The position numbers were made by a program, and so were the translations under genes. A stretch of DNA of 64,000 nt from JBCCXZ01 sp965228005 (GTDB taxonomy: Bacteria > Planctomycetota > Planctomycetia > Pirellulales > Lacipirellulaceae), in the NCBI GenBank assembly GCA_965228005.1, contig CBDDGV010000003.1, positions 186,001 to 250,000 on the forward strand, in the 5' to 3' direction. Positions 14,062 through 22,994 of this stretch are shown here, piece by piece. The stretch's first letter is position 1, and each line of letters starts with the position of its first letter. The notes under the pieces were generated by a model. The model made no database searches. It was not told where the DNA came from and was given only the letters and a program-made list of their open reading frames with translations.

Positions 14062-16137
14062 CTACTCCGCGGGGTCCGGCGCGATTGCTTCAGCGTCGTC
14101 GGCCGCTTCGGGCGTCTCGATCACCTCTTCGGGCGGGACGAGCACGCCGGTGGTTTCGGGCGCTTGGTCGTAGTTGCCGATCGCGGTCAGCGGTGCGCGG
14201 GAGGAGGCGTAGTTCAGCGGGCGGCCGGGGCCGCGGAGGCGTTCGCGCTCGGCGGCGTCGCGGTACGCCTTGCGGGGCCAGGGGCCCTCGCTCAGGTGCA
14301 CGCCGTCGTAGTCGAGCAGCGTGCCCTTGGCGAAGTGGACGTTCTTGATGGCCACCGCGTACTCGGCCGTGGCGCGGTGGTACTGGCTCTGGGCGTCTGC
14401 CAAACCCCTTTGGGCATCGAGCAGCAGGTCGAGCGGCGCCTTGTCGGCCTCGAACGCGGCGCTGATCGCTTCGAGCTGCGTGTCGGCCGCGTCGAGGCGG
14501 TTGTAGCTGGTCTGCGAGACCACGTAGGCCCGCTGCATCTCGGCCACGGCCGACGCGGCGTCGTGCAGCGTCTGGCGTTGCTGTTCGCGGAGGATTGCCC
14601 GGGCGCGGCTGAGCTGCAGCTCGGCGTTGCGAACCCCGGCGTGGGCGCGGCGGAAGCCGAGCGGCACGGAGAGCTCCAATCCGACCTGCCACTCCTGGAA
14701 GTCGCCGCCGGTGAGCGTCTCGTAGGCGTTGTCGAAGGGGAACTCGCCGCCGTCGGAGTCGAGCAGGTCTTGCCCCAGGCCGCGGAAGCGGTAGCGGCCG
14801 ATCGCGTCGAGCCGCGGCAGCAGCAGGTTGCGGCTGGCGACGAGCTCCAGCTCGCGGCGGCGGGTCTCGAAGCCCTGGCGGCGGAGCTCGGCGCGGCGGA
14901 CGAGGGTCTCGGCGGAGACCTCGGACCAGTCGAATACGACGGGGGCGGAGATCGGCTCCTGGCTGGGGCGGATCAACCGGCCGTCGCTGGGAGGCAGGCC
15001 CATCAGCATGCGGAGCCGGCGTTCGACGACGTGCACGCCGCCGACGGCGCGGAACGTGCCGCCGATGCTGCCGTTGCCGGTGCGGGTGCCGTCGATCAGG
15101 CGGCCGCTCAGCGCGTTCTGCACTTCCTCTTGGAAGCGGAAGAACTGCTCGCGGGCCTGGGCCTCCTTCTCGGCTTCGCCGCCGCGGCGGCCCGATTCGT
15201 ACAGGGCGTGGATGCGGCGCCAGGTGTCGAGCGCCGCGTCGCGGGCCTGGGTCTTGGCGTCGAGGTCGCGGTAGGCGAAGTAGAGGTCCCAGTAGGTGTT
15301 CTCAACGTCGCTCACCAGGTTGCGGACGGCGATCTCGAACCGCGTGAGCTCGACGTCGGTGTTCACGCGGGCGATGAGCACGCCGTTGTAGATGCCGGGG
15401 ATCTGGCTGGGGCCGGCGATGCGGTTGAACTCGACGCCGGCTCCCTGCAGCAACGGGTGACGGAACTCGCCTTCGATGTTCACGTCCCACGCGCTGGGGA
15501 ACAGGTTGCCGGGGGCGTTGTTGGCGTCGTAGTCGATGTTGTGGCGGAGGGCGAACTCGGTGCCCGTGGCGGCCCGCTTGGAGAGCTGGGCCTGCAGGGC
15601 GACGAGGTCTTGCACCAGCAGCCGGGTGCCGCCGCCGAAGAACTCGTTGTTGATCGCCCGGTCGTTCTTGTCGCCGAAGGCGGTCATGTCGAACTGCGCG
15701 TCGAAGGCGCTCAGGGCGGCGTCGACGCCGAACCGGGGGTCGGTGTCGAGGATGGCCGGGTCCCAGTGCGTTTCGACCGACGAGGGCGCGCGGAGCACGG
15801 CGCCGCCGAGGTCGCGGAGCACCTTGCTCTGGGCCAGCGCCAGCTGGACGACTTCCTGGAGGCCGAGGTCCCAGTACTCGGGCTCGCTGTCGGCGGTGAG
15901 CGTGATGGGCGCGATGGCAGCCCACTCGGAGCCGAGCGCTGCGCACTGGTTGACCCGCGGGTACTGGATCTCGGTCGCGACGGCGTGGTAGGAGTCGTTG
16001 CACTCCGAGGCGGTGAAGCCCGACTTGCACTTGCGCGTGGCGCAGCCGGCGGCCAACGCGAGCAAGGCCATCAGCAGCCCGGCCGCTCGCAGCCGCGAGG
16101 GCGGCTTAGCGGTTCGCTTGTCGGCGGGTCTTCCCAC
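14062..16137 (-). CDS. TolC-family outer-membrane efflux lipoprotein
   Basis: About 691 residues. The N-terminus has a lipoprotein signal (LLMALLALAAGCATRKC). The body shows two long helical repeats, as in TolC/OprM-type channels: ...FEIAVRNLVSDVENTYWDLYFAYRDLDA, then VGLELSVPLGFRRAHAGVRNAELQLSRA with QTLHDAASAVAEMQRAYVVSQ. These form a trimeric tunnel across the periplasm and outer membrane. It is longer than E. coli TolC (about 490) because of an N-terminal extension and a proline/acidic tail. The GTG start at 16137 is my choice, because a longer GTG start at 16233 would overlap the promoter boxes at 16210-16238. Divergent from the adaptor operon, with a 240-base shared region. Confidence 0.88.
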   Translation of the reverse strand: MGRPADKRTAKPPSRLRAAGLLMALLALAAGCATRKCKSGFTASECNDSYHAVATEIQYPRVNQCAALGSEWAAIAPITLTADSEPEYWDLGLQEVVQLALAQSKVLRDLGGAVLRAPSSVETHWDPAILDTDPRFGVDAALSAFDAQFDMTAFGDKNDRAINNEFFGGGTRLLVQDLVALQAQLSKRAATGTEFALRHNIDYDANNAPGNLFPSAWDVNIEGEFRHPLLQGAGVEFNRIAGPSQIPGIYNGVLIARVNTDVELTRFEIAVRNLVSDVENTYWDLYFAYRDLDAKTQARDAALDTWRRIHALYESGRRGGEAEKEAQAREQFFRFQEEVQNALSGRLIDGTRTGNGSIGGTFRAVGGVHVVERRLRMLMGLPPSDGRLIRPSQEPISAPVVFDWSEVSAETLVRRAELRRQGFETRRRELELVASRNLLLPRLDAIGRYRFRGLGQDLLDSDGGEFPFDNAYETLTGGDFQEWQVGLELSVPLGFRRAHAGVRNAELQLSRARAILREQQRQTLHDAASAVAEMQRAYVVSQTSYNRLDAADTQLEAISAAFEADKAPLDLLLDAQRGLADAQSQYHRATAEYAVAIKNVHFAKGTLLDYDGVHLSEGPWPRKAYRDAAERERLRGPGRPLNYASSRAPLTAIGNYDQAPETTGVLVPPEEVIETPEAADDAEAIAPDPAE

Positions 16138-16209
16138 AGCGGGCGGGTCCCATCGGTGTCGTGTGATTGTGCGGGTAGCGCCGGCGGCAGGGCCTGTGCG
16201 CTGTGCTGT

Positions 16210-16238
16210 GTTAGATTCGGCCCGGAAGAACACGACAA
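16210..16238 (-). promoter_or_regulatory. Candidate promoter for the TolC-like gene
   Basis: On the minus strand, TTGTCG (16238-16233) and TCTAAC (16215-16210) are separated by 17 bases, about 75 bases upstream of the proposed GTG start. On the other strand a TATACT box at 16366-16371 lies only 9 bases before the start of the adaptor gene, which could mean a leaderless message. Confidence 0.35.
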
Positions 16239-16379
16239 AGCACCAATTGCCTCACGACCGGTACAGTTTGCCTAGTCGCGCGCGTTGCGCCGGCAGTGCC
16301 GTCGCTGCGGGGTGCTAGCGTGTTGCCGCGACGCACCAACCGCGGGCTGGGGGCGGCGCGGCGGATATACTGGGCTGCT

Positions 16380-18332
16380 ATGGCTACCCCCGTAGAGAGC
16401 AAGCAGAGCAAGCAAGGCTGGGCCTCGCTCGAGGCGGCCGCCGACCGGCTCGCGGAGCGCGCGGGCGCGGCGGTGGAGCCGGACGCGTTCTACGCCGAGG
16501 CGGGGGAACTGCTGGCCGAGGCACTGGCGGCGGAGGGCGTGGGGGTTTGGCTCTGCGACAGCGGGCGCATCAACTCGATCCACACGGCCGGGCAGCTCAG
16601 CCCGGAGGCTGCAGAAAGCGCCGCCCGGTGCGCTGAGACACGCGCAGCAATCGACGTGGAGTTCGATGGCGGGGCGTTCCTGGCGGTCTCGGTGGCGGAC
16701 CTCATCGCTCAAGAGAAGACACACGCGGTGATCGGCGTGCTGCTGCCGGTCGGGGCGTCGGAAGCGACGCACGCGGCGGCGGCGGAGTTGTTGGAGACGG
16801 TCGCCCAGCGGGCGACCGATTACCACGCCGGCCGTGAACTGCGATCGTTGCGCAAACAAGGCGAAGGAGTCGGTAACGCGGCGGTGCTGGCCCGGCTGCA
16901 GTCGAGCCGCGGCCTGCAAGCCGTGGCGACGGAGGCGGTGAACGAAGCGCGGCGGCTGTTGGGGCTGGACCGCGTGTCGCTGTACGTCGAGCGGAAAGGT
17001 CGCCGGCCGGTGCTGGCAGTGAGCGGCGTAGAGCGCGTGGAGCCGCGCGGCGAAGCGGCCCGCGGTTTGACCGACGTCGCCAAGCGCGTGGCGGCGTGGG
17101 GCGAGCGGGTCGAGCACCGCGATGATTCGGATACAGAGGATTTGCCGCCGGAGGTGGCCGGGGCGATCGCGACGCACGCGGATGCGTCGCACGCCCGGTG
17201 GTTGGCGGCGGAGCCGGTGAAGCTCAAGTTGGCGGGAGAAGAGGCGCAACCGATGGGCACGGCGGTGCTGATCGGCGAGCGGTTCACGCCCGAGTGGGAC
17301 CGCGGGGACAGCGGACGCCTCGGGGAGTTCGCCGCGTTGTGCGCACCTGCGCTTGCGGGCGCGACACGGTTGGATTCGACGCTCGTGCGCGGCGCGATGG
17401 CGGTGCAGGGCGCCTGGTCTGGGGTGTTGGATCGGCTGGGTCTGGGGCGGACGGGAATCACAGCCGCGGCGGCGGCTGTTTGCGTGGCGGCGTTGGTCTT
17501 CGTGCCGGTCGACTTCGAGGTCGAGGCGTCGGCCACACTGCAGCCAGCGACGCAGCGGCACGTGTTCGCGGGCGAAGACGGCATCGTCGCGGAGGTGCTG
17601 GTGCACCACGGCGGCGCGGTTGCGGCGGGGCAGGTGCTCGCCCGGCTCCGCGACCCCGAGCTGGCGGTGCAGCTGGCTGCGGTCGCGGGCGAAGCGGAAA
17701 CCGTCCGTCGGCGGTTGGAGGCGATCGCCGTGGCGCGGACCGACCGGCGGGTGCGCGAGAAGCCCGACTCCGAAGGGATGCCGCTGGGGGCGGAGGCGTT
17801 GCAGCTCATCGAACGGCTGGCGAGCCTGGAGCGGCAAGAGCAGATCCTGGTGGGCCGCCGCGAGGCGTTGGAGGCGGCGTCGCCGATCGCGGGGCGGGTT
17901 CTCGACCTGGACGTGGAACAACGGCTGCGCGACCGGCCGGTGGCGCGGGGCGAGGTGCTGATGACGGTGGCCGACCCCGAGGGCGGTTGGAGGCTGGAGG
18001 TGGACCTGCCGCAGGACCGGGCCGGGTATGTCGCTGCGGCGATGGAAGAGAGCGACCAACCGTTGCCGGTGCGTTACCGGTTAGCGGGCGACGCCCGCAC
18101 GACGCACGCCGGGGTGCTGGAAGAGATCAGCGAATCGGTGCCGCTGGAAGCCGCGGGCGCCGACGAGCCGTCGCCGCCGCTCCGCGCAGTGGTGCGGGCC
18201 GAGGGTGCGCTGCCCGGAGCGGCCCGGGCGGGGATGGACGCGACGGTGCGGATCGATTGCGGCCGGCGTTCGGTCGGGTTCGTGTGGCTGCACGAGGCGT
18301 GGCAAACCGTTTACCGGTGGGTGACTTTCTGA
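16380..18332 (+). CDS. HlyD-type membrane-fusion adaptor with N-terminal GAF-like domains
   Basis: 650 residues. The first ~340 are cytoplasmic and look like two GAF-type sensor modules (EAGELLAEALAAEGVGVWL and the second around LLGLDRVSLYVERKG). One membrane helix follows near residue 360 (ITAAAAAVCVAALVFVPVD). The C-terminal part is a membrane-fusion adaptor: a lipoyl/barrel-sandwich half (GIVAEVLVHHGGAVAAGQVLA), a short coiled hairpin, and the closing half (ASPIAGRVLDLDVEQ), then a beta-barrel. Such adaptors link an inner-membrane pump to a TolC channel. A cytoplasmic sensor fused to an adaptor is unusual. The stop overlaps the next start (TGATG), so translation is coupled. Confidence 0.85.
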   Translation: MATPVESKQSKQGWASLEAAADRLAERAGAAVEPDAFYAEAGELLAEALAAEGVGVWLCDSGRINSIHTAGQLSPEAAESAARCAETRAAIDVEFDGGAFLAVSVADLIAQEKTHAVIGVLLPVGASEATHAAAAELLETVAQRATDYHAGRELRSLRKQGEGVGNAAVLARLQSSRGLQAVATEAVNEARRLLGLDRVSLYVERKGRRPVLAVSGVERVEPRGEAARGLTDVAKRVAAWGERVEHRDDSDTEDLPPEVAGAIATHADASHARWLAAEPVKLKLAGEEAQPMGTAVLIGERFTPEWDRGDSGRLGEFAALCAPALAGATRLDSTLVRGAMAVQGAWSGVLDRLGLGRTGITAAAAAVCVAALVFVPVDFEVEASATLQPATQRHVFAGEDGIVAEVLVHHGGAVAAGQVLARLRDPELAVQLAAVAGEAETVRRRLEAIAVARTDRRVREKPDSEGMPLGAEALQLIERLASLERQEQILVGRREALEAASPIAGRVLDLDVEQRLRDRPVARGEVLMTVADPEGGWRLEVDLPQDRAGYVAAAMEESDQPLPVRYRLAGDARTTHAGVLEEISESVPLEAAGADEPSPPLRAVVRAEGALPGAARAGMDATVRIDCGRRSVGFVWLHEAWQTVYRWVTF

Positions 18333-19237
18333 TGATGCACAAACGACTGGCCTGCCTGTTGGTTGCGGTGCTCTGCGCGGGCGCCTCGCCGCTGCGTGCG
18401 GAGGGGCCGTCGGTTGACGCGGTCGTGCTGCGGCCGATCGACGAGGCCGAGGTCCCGGCGGAGCGCGGCGGGGTTCTCTTGCGGTTGCTGGTGGAAGAGG
18501 GCGACCGGGTCGTCGAAGGCCAGGTGATTGCGGAACTCGACGCGCGGGAGGCGGAACTGGCGGTGCGGCGGGCGGAGATCGAGTACGAGCGTGCCGCCGC
18601 CGACGCGGCCAACCGCGTACGGGTGGAGTACGCGGAGAAGGCGTCGGAGGTGGCCAAGGCCGAGCTGCGGCGGTCGGGCGAGTCGATCGAGCAGTTCGCG
18701 AAGAGCATCAGTGAGTCGCAGTTGGACGTCGAGCGGCTGACGGTCGAAAAGCTGGCGCTGGAGAAACAGGAAGCGGAGCACCAGATCGGCATGCTGCGGT
18801 TCGACGCGCGTCTGAAGGAGAGCGAGCTGGACGCGGCGCGGTTGGCGCTGGAGCAACGCCGCGTGCGGGCGCCGTTCGCGGGGCGGGTGGTGCTCGTGCG
18901 AGCGCGGCGGGGCGAGTGGATCGAAGCCGGCACGCCGGTGGTGCGGCTGGTGGGAACCGACGTGCTGCGGGCCGAGGGTTTTCTCGCCGCGGGGTCGGCC
19001 GAGCCGGGGCTGGTGGGGCTGCGGGCGGAGTTCACGCCGACGCTGCTGGGCCCGGGCGGGAAGACGCGGGGGCCGTTCGTCGGCAGGCTGGCGTTTGTGA
19101 GCCCGGAGATCGATCCGGTGACGCGGCAGGTGCGCGTGTGGGCGGAAGTGGAAAACACAGAAGGCAAGCTGCGTCCGGGTGAGCAGGGCGGGATGACGCT
19201 GGTTCCTGAGCCCGGTGCCGACGGGGGCGGGCAATGA
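18332..19237 (+). CDS. Secreted HlyD-type periplasmic adaptor
   Basis: 301 residues, starting in a TGATG overlap with the previous gene. A signal peptide (LACLLVAVLCAGASPLRA) is followed by the adaptor order: first lipoyl half (GGVLLRLLVEEGDRVVEGQV), a long coiled-coil hairpin of about 100 residues rich in Glu, Ala and Arg, the second half (VRAPFAGRVVLVRARRGEW), and a beta-barrel ending LRPGEQGGMTLVPEPG. This is an RND/ABC-type periplasmic adaptor without a membrane anchor, so it should work with the anchored adaptors encoded on both sides. The stop overlaps the next gene as ATGA. Confidence 0.9.
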   Translation: MMHKRLACLLVAVLCAGASPLRAEGPSVDAVVLRPIDEAEVPAERGGVLLRLLVEEGDRVVEGQVIAELDAREAELAVRRAEIEYERAAADAANRVRVEYAEKASEVAKAELRRSGESIEQFAKSISESQLDVERLTVEKLALEKQEAEHQIGMLRFDARLKESELDAARLALEQRRVRAPFAGRVVLVRARRGEWIEAGTPVVRLVGTDVLRAEGFLAAGSAEPGLVGLRAEFTPTLLGPGGKTRGPFVGRLAFVSPEIDPVTRQVRVWAEVENTEGKLRPGEQGGMTLVPEPGADGGGQ

Positions 19238-21405
19238 GCGGCGACGGCCGGCTGCCGGTGGCGCAACGCCGACTGCGTCTGCGCGCTCGCGCCGACGTGC
19301 AGGTGCTGTCCAACGACTCAAGCGACGCGGTGGTGCTGAAGGACCCCGTGAGCGCGGCGTTCTCGCAGCTCACCGCCGCCGAGTACTGGCTCTTCGAAAA
19401 ACTGCGCGGGCCGGCGACGCTCGCGTCGCTGCGTGACGGCTTCCAGCGGCGGTTTGCGCCGCGGACGATCACGGTCGAGGCGCTGCAGGACGGCGTGAAC
19501 CGGTTGTTCCAGCTGGGCTTGCTGGTGAGCGAGTCGCCGGGGCAGGGCGAACAGCTGCGGGAGCGGGCCCGTCGCGACCGGCTGCGTCGCCTCGCGGCGG
19601 GCGCCGGGCGGTTGTTGTGTATGCGCGTGGCTTCTTTCGGGTGCGCGGGGTTTGTCGACCGGCTGTACCGGGTGGTGCGTCCGGTGTTCTCGCCCTTGGG
19701 ACTGCTCGCCGCGGTGTTGTTGGTGCTGGCGGCGGTGTGGGTGGCGCTGGCGAACGCGGCGGAGATCGCGGCGCGGCTGCCGACCTTTGAAGAACTGACC
19801 CGCCCGGCGATGCTGCCCGTGTGGGTGCTCTCGATCGCGGGCGTGAAGTGCCTGCACGAGCTGGCGCACGCGTTGGCCGCGCGTCGGCTGGGCGCGCGGG
19901 TGCAGGAGATGGGCATCTTGCTGCTGGGTTTCATCCCGGCGCTCTACTGCGACGCGAGCGACGCCTGGCGTCTGCCTAGCAAGTGGTCGAGGATCGCGGT
20001 GTCGGCCGCGGGGATGGGAGTTGAACTGCTGCTGGCCTCGGCGGCGCTCGTGGCCTGGTGGAACCTCAACGCCGGCCTGCTGCAGACGGTAATGCTCAGC
20101 GTGGTGGTGACCTGCACCGTGGGGACGCTGCTGGTAAACCTCAACCCGCTGCTCCGATACGACGGCTACTACATCCTGGCCGACCTGACCGGCGTGCCGA
20201 ACCTGGCATCGCGTTCGCGACAAGTAGTGGGCGATGCGTGGCGGGGTTGGCTGACGGCAGAGCCCGCGCGGGTCGACCCGTTGCTGCCCGGCGGGACGCG
20301 CCGGTGGCTAGCGCTCTACGCGGTGCTCTCGACGTGCTACCTGGCGGTGGTGCTGCTGGGGATCTACGCACTGCTGTTGCACGCCGCGCGGCCGTACCGG
20401 CTGGAGGGCGTGGTGCACACGCTCGCCGGCGTCGTCGCGGCGGGGATGATCGGTCCGTTCGTCTACCGGTTGGTGCGGAACGCGCTCGCTCCGGCCCGGC
20501 GTCGGCGTGCCAAGACGCCTCGGGCGGTCTTGGCCGCGCTGGCTGCGTGCGGGCTGCTGGCGGCGGTGCTGCTCGCGCCGATCACGCACCGGGTGCGGGC
20601 GTCGGCTTCGCTTGTGCCGGCGGACGCGCGGCCGGTGTACGCCTCGGCGGCGGGGCTGCTCGACGAAGCGATCGAGCCCGGCAGCCGTGTCGCAGCCGGG
20701 CAGGTCGTGGCGGAGCTGAACAACGCGGAGACCGCGGCGGAAGTCGAACGGCTCCGCGGCGAGTGCGCGGTGCTGCAGACCCGGCTGGAACAGATGCGGG
20801 TGCAGCGGTCGCTCTCTCCGGGGTTGGCTTCGGGCCTTCCCAGGCTGGAAGCGGAGTTGGCCGCGGCCCAAGCGGAGCTGCGCGAGGCGGAGCGTCAATC
20901 GGCCGACCTGGTGATCACCGCGCCGCGCGACGGGGTGGCGTACGCCGCGCCCGACCGGCCGTACCGCGAGGAACCGGGGCGGTTGGCCCGGTGGTCGGGC
21001 GGGGCTTTAGACGACAGCAACCGCGGGTGCTGGGTTGAACCGGGGACAGTGGTGGCGGTGATCGGCGACCCCGCATCGATGGAGGCGTTGGTTTCGATCG
21101 ATCAGGCCGACGCCCCGCGCGTGGCGCCGGGGCAGCGGGTGACGCTGCAGTTGGACGCTCTGGGCACGGCCCGCACCGATGGGGAAGTGCTGGAGGTCTC
21201 GCGGCGGGTGCAGACGCGGCGCCGCCCGGAGGACGGCCGGTACGCCGACGCAGAGCAGCGGCACGTAGCGCGGGTGCGGCTGACGGAGGCGCCCGGCGTG
21301 GCGATCGCCGGTACCCGCGGGTGGGCGAAGATCGAGACGGGCCGCACGACGCTGGCTTCGTTGGCCGTGGAACGCGTGAAGCGGCTGCTGCGGTTCTCTT
21401 GGTAG
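19234..21405 (+). CDS. PqqD-domain / M50 site-2-protease-like / adaptor fusion
   Basis: 723 residues. Residues ~20-105 form a PqqD-like winged helix (DPVSAAFSQLTAAEYWLFEKL). A multi-pass domain follows, with the S2P zinc motif HELAH at 208-212 (KCLHELAHALAARRLGA) and the second motif NPLLRYDGYY near residue 305, so both M50 signatures are intact. After about six membrane helices comes a lipoyl/barrel-sandwich adaptor (GLLDEAIEPGSRVAAGQVV, then DLVITAPRDGVAYA). Proteins of this layout are seen next to HlyD/TolC genes and in peptide-modification loci. Here it could recognise a leader with its PqqD part and act as the inner-membrane unit of the exporter. This is inference; no ATPase is encoded nearby. 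Confidence 0.87.
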   Translation: MSGDGRLPVAQRRLRLRARADVQVLSNDSSDAVVLKDPVSAAFSQLTAAEYWLFEKLRGPATLASLRDGFQRRFAPRTITVEALQDGVNRLFQLGLLVSESPGQGEQLRERARRDRLRRLAAGAGRLLCMRVASFGCAGFVDRLYRVVRPVFSPLGLLAAVLLVLAAVWVALANAAEIAARLPTFEELTRPAMLPVWVLSIAGVKCLHELAHALAARRLGARVQEMGILLLGFIPALYCDASDAWRLPSKWSRIAVSAAGMGVELLLASAALVAWWNLNAGLLQTVMLSVVVTCTVGTLLVNLNPLLRYDGYYILADLTGVPNLASRSRQVVGDAWRGWLTAEPARVDPLLPGGTRRWLALYAVLSTCYLAVVLLGIYALLLHAARPYRLEGVVHTLAGVVAAGMIGPFVYRLVRNALAPARRRRAKTPRAVLAALAACGLLAAVLLAPITHRVRASASLVPADARPVYASAAGLLDEAIEPGSRVAAGQVVAELNNAETAAEVERLRGECAVLQTRLEQMRVQRSLSPGLASGLPRLEAELAAAQAELREAERQSADLVITAPRDGVAYAAPDRPYREEPGRLARWSGGALDDSNRGCWVEPGTVVAVIGDPASMEALVSIDQADAPRVAPGQRVTLQLDALGTARTDGEVLEVSRRVQTRRRPEDGRYADAEQRHVARVRLTEAPGVAIAGTRGWAKIETGRTTLASLAVERVKRLLRFSW

Positions 21406-21418
21406 TGGCACCCTCTTT

Positions 21419-21709
21419 GCCCCAAGGGGGCTAAACAACGTAGCCCAGGGTCAGCCTGCCGCAGGCAGGCGCCACCCTGGGTTACCGGTCAGATGCGAAC
21501 GCGTCCGAGCAGGCTGCGTTGTTGCCGTCGGTGTTTTGTCGAGGACGCAAACACCTGCGGATCAGCTCGGCCTCGGCCAACCGCCGGGTGTGATCGGGCC
21601 AACCGCTCGGCCGTGATTTGGGGGAACGTCTGCAACCCAGGGTGGCGGCCCGGGGTCGCTTCGCTTCCCGGGCCTGACCCTGGGCTTTGCTGTTGAGCCC
21701 CTTCGGGGC
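21419..21709. repeat. Inverted pair of ~70-base AGCCCAGGGT elements
   Basis: Two diverged copies of the same element face each other: 21419-21486 and, inverted, 21634-21709. Each has an outer CCCCAAGGGG- or GAGCCCCTTCGGGGC-like hairpin, then GTAGCCCAGGGT (or its complement) and CCACCCTGGGTTA, with a variable inner palindrome (GCCTGCCGCAGGCAGGC on the left). The ~150 bases between hold no gene I recognise. Confidence 0.75.
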
Positions 21710-21733
21710 ATGAAGAGCTGGTCAGAACCTTCG

Positions 21734-21803
21734 CGTGGCGCTTGCGTCTCGCCAGTGCCACCCTTAGAGCAAGACACTGCTGGGCAAGCCAGCAGTGGCA
21801 CCC
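21734..21803. repeat. Two adjoining palindromes of the CACTGGC and CACTGCTGG families
   Basis: A worn GGCGCTTGC-GTCTC-GCCAGTG unit (21737-21757, followed by CCACCC) and a perfect CACTGCTGG-GCAAG-CCAGCAGTG unit (21775-21797, followed by GCACCC) lie side by side in the same orientation. Together they show that the two head types occur in one family. Confidence 0.7.
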
Positions 21804-21819
21804 TTGGAGCAGAACCGCC

Positions 21820-22782
21820 CTAAGGGATCAGGAACACCAAGCCGACGACGACGCCGGCTTCGACGACGCTTGCGGGGGCTCGGAGCGGCGTGCGGTGCCA
21901 ACGCCAGGGGGCCCGCGTGCCGGGGCGGTAGTGGCCCAGCGTGTAGGTGCACTCGCAGGGGCGGTGCAGCGCGATCTTGTACGGCAACGCGAGCGTGTTG
22001 ACGAAGAACATGGTCCCCGAGACGAACGGTTGGATCAGCGGGCCGTGCTGGTAGCCGTAGCGTTCGAGGTTCACCTCTTCGTAGTAGAGCGGGCGGTGGC
22101 AGAGGCCGGTGGCGGCCCAGGAGTGGCCGGACTCGGACCAGCTGCCGTCGAGGCGGGGATCGATGGTGGCGGCGACCGTGGCGTTGCGGACCGCGGCGAC
22201 GTTGGGGGGCGTCTTGCCCTCGGGCAGCGCGATCGACGTGCCGACGCCGGTGAGCGGGCCGGGCATCGGCAGACGGGCGGGGACGGCGACGATCGGCTCG
22301 GGCTCGGGCCCGGTCGGCGTAACGGGGGCGAGGCCGGAAATCTCAGCGGGGACGGCGGCGACCGTTTCGGTCTTTACCGCAGCGTCCGGCGAATCGCCCT
22401 CAGGCGCGGCGGGCGCCTGCTGGCTGAGTTGCTGTTGGATGGGCTGCTGCTGGCTGGGTTGGTGCAGGCGTGTCCGCCACTTGCGGGCCACGTGCAGCAG
22501 CGCGGGCGGCAGCTCGGGCGGGGGGTCGGGCGCCGCGGCCGGCTTGGCGGGCCGGGGCACGGGCCGGGCCGGTCTCACGTCGACGCCGCGCTTCGGCACG
22601 ATGCAGAACTCGCTCTCGTAGATCAGCGCGGAGGTCTTGGCGACGGGCTCCGGCTGAACCGCTGCCCCGACCGACGGCGTGGTCGCGATACGCAGCGTCG
22701 ATTCCGCCGACCGACCGGGGTCGGCGGAACAGGCGACAGCGGCCGCTGCCAGCAACGCGGCGGTGATCGTTCGGCGGGGCAT
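21820..22782 (-). CDS. Exported protein with a YTLGHYRPG motif, unknown function
   Basis: About 320 residues from ATG 22782. A signal peptide (RRTITAALLAAAAVACSA) precedes a low-complexity region rich in Pro, Ala and Gln (residues ~85-200, including QPSQQQPIQQQLSQQ). The conserved C-terminal third reads CHRPLYYEEVNLERYGY, then PFVSGTMFFVNTLALPYKI and CECTYTLGHYRPG. This block looks familiar from many planctomycete proteins of unknown function. The C-terminus is hydrophobic (ASVVEAGVVVGLVFLIP) and may anchor the protein. It is divergent from the LEPR-XLL gene. Confidence 0.78.
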   Translation of the reverse strand: MPRRTITAALLAAAAVACSADPGRSAESTLRIATTPSVGAAVQPEPVAKTSALIYESEFCIVPKRGVDVRPARPVPRPAKPAAAPDPPPELPPALLHVARKWRTRLHQPSQQQPIQQQLSQQAPAAPEGDSPDAAVKTETVAAVPAEISGLAPVTPTGPEPEPIVAVPARLPMPGPLTGVGTSIALPEGKTPPNVAAVRNATVAATIDPRLDGSWSESGHSWAATGLCHRPLYYEEVNLERYGYQHGPLIQPFVSGTMFFVNTLALPYKIALHRPCECTYTLGHYRPGTRAPWRWHRTPLRAPASVVEAGVVVGLVFLIP

Positions 22783-22964
22783 AGGCGGGGCCCGGTGGGA
22801 GGGGGTCGAGGTTTCGCGCAGCGCGGCCCGACGGGTAGGGCATCGACACCGCACAAACGTTGCCTGCAAGAGATGCGCTCCGCTCGGCAGAACCGACGCG
22901 GCCGGCACAACCCGCAGGGTTTCCGCAACCCGGCGATCGGCCGAGTACCGGAGGCCCCAAAAGT

Positions 22965-22994
22965 TTGACAGATTGCCCAACCGCTCCGGATAAT
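22965..22994 (+). promoter_or_regulatory. Strong promoter for the LEPR-XLL gene
   Basis: TTGACA at 22965-22970 and GATAAT at 22989-22994 with an 18-base spacer: the closest match to the sigma-70 consensus that I found in the window. It implies a leader of about 110 bases before ATG 23112. Confidence 0.72.

Noticed and set aside
14029..16275. Plus-strand frame of 748 codons opposite the TolC-like gene
   Set aside because: Its Gly/Val/Ala/Glu-rich text has no domain; the minus strand has a lipobox and two helical TolC repeats.
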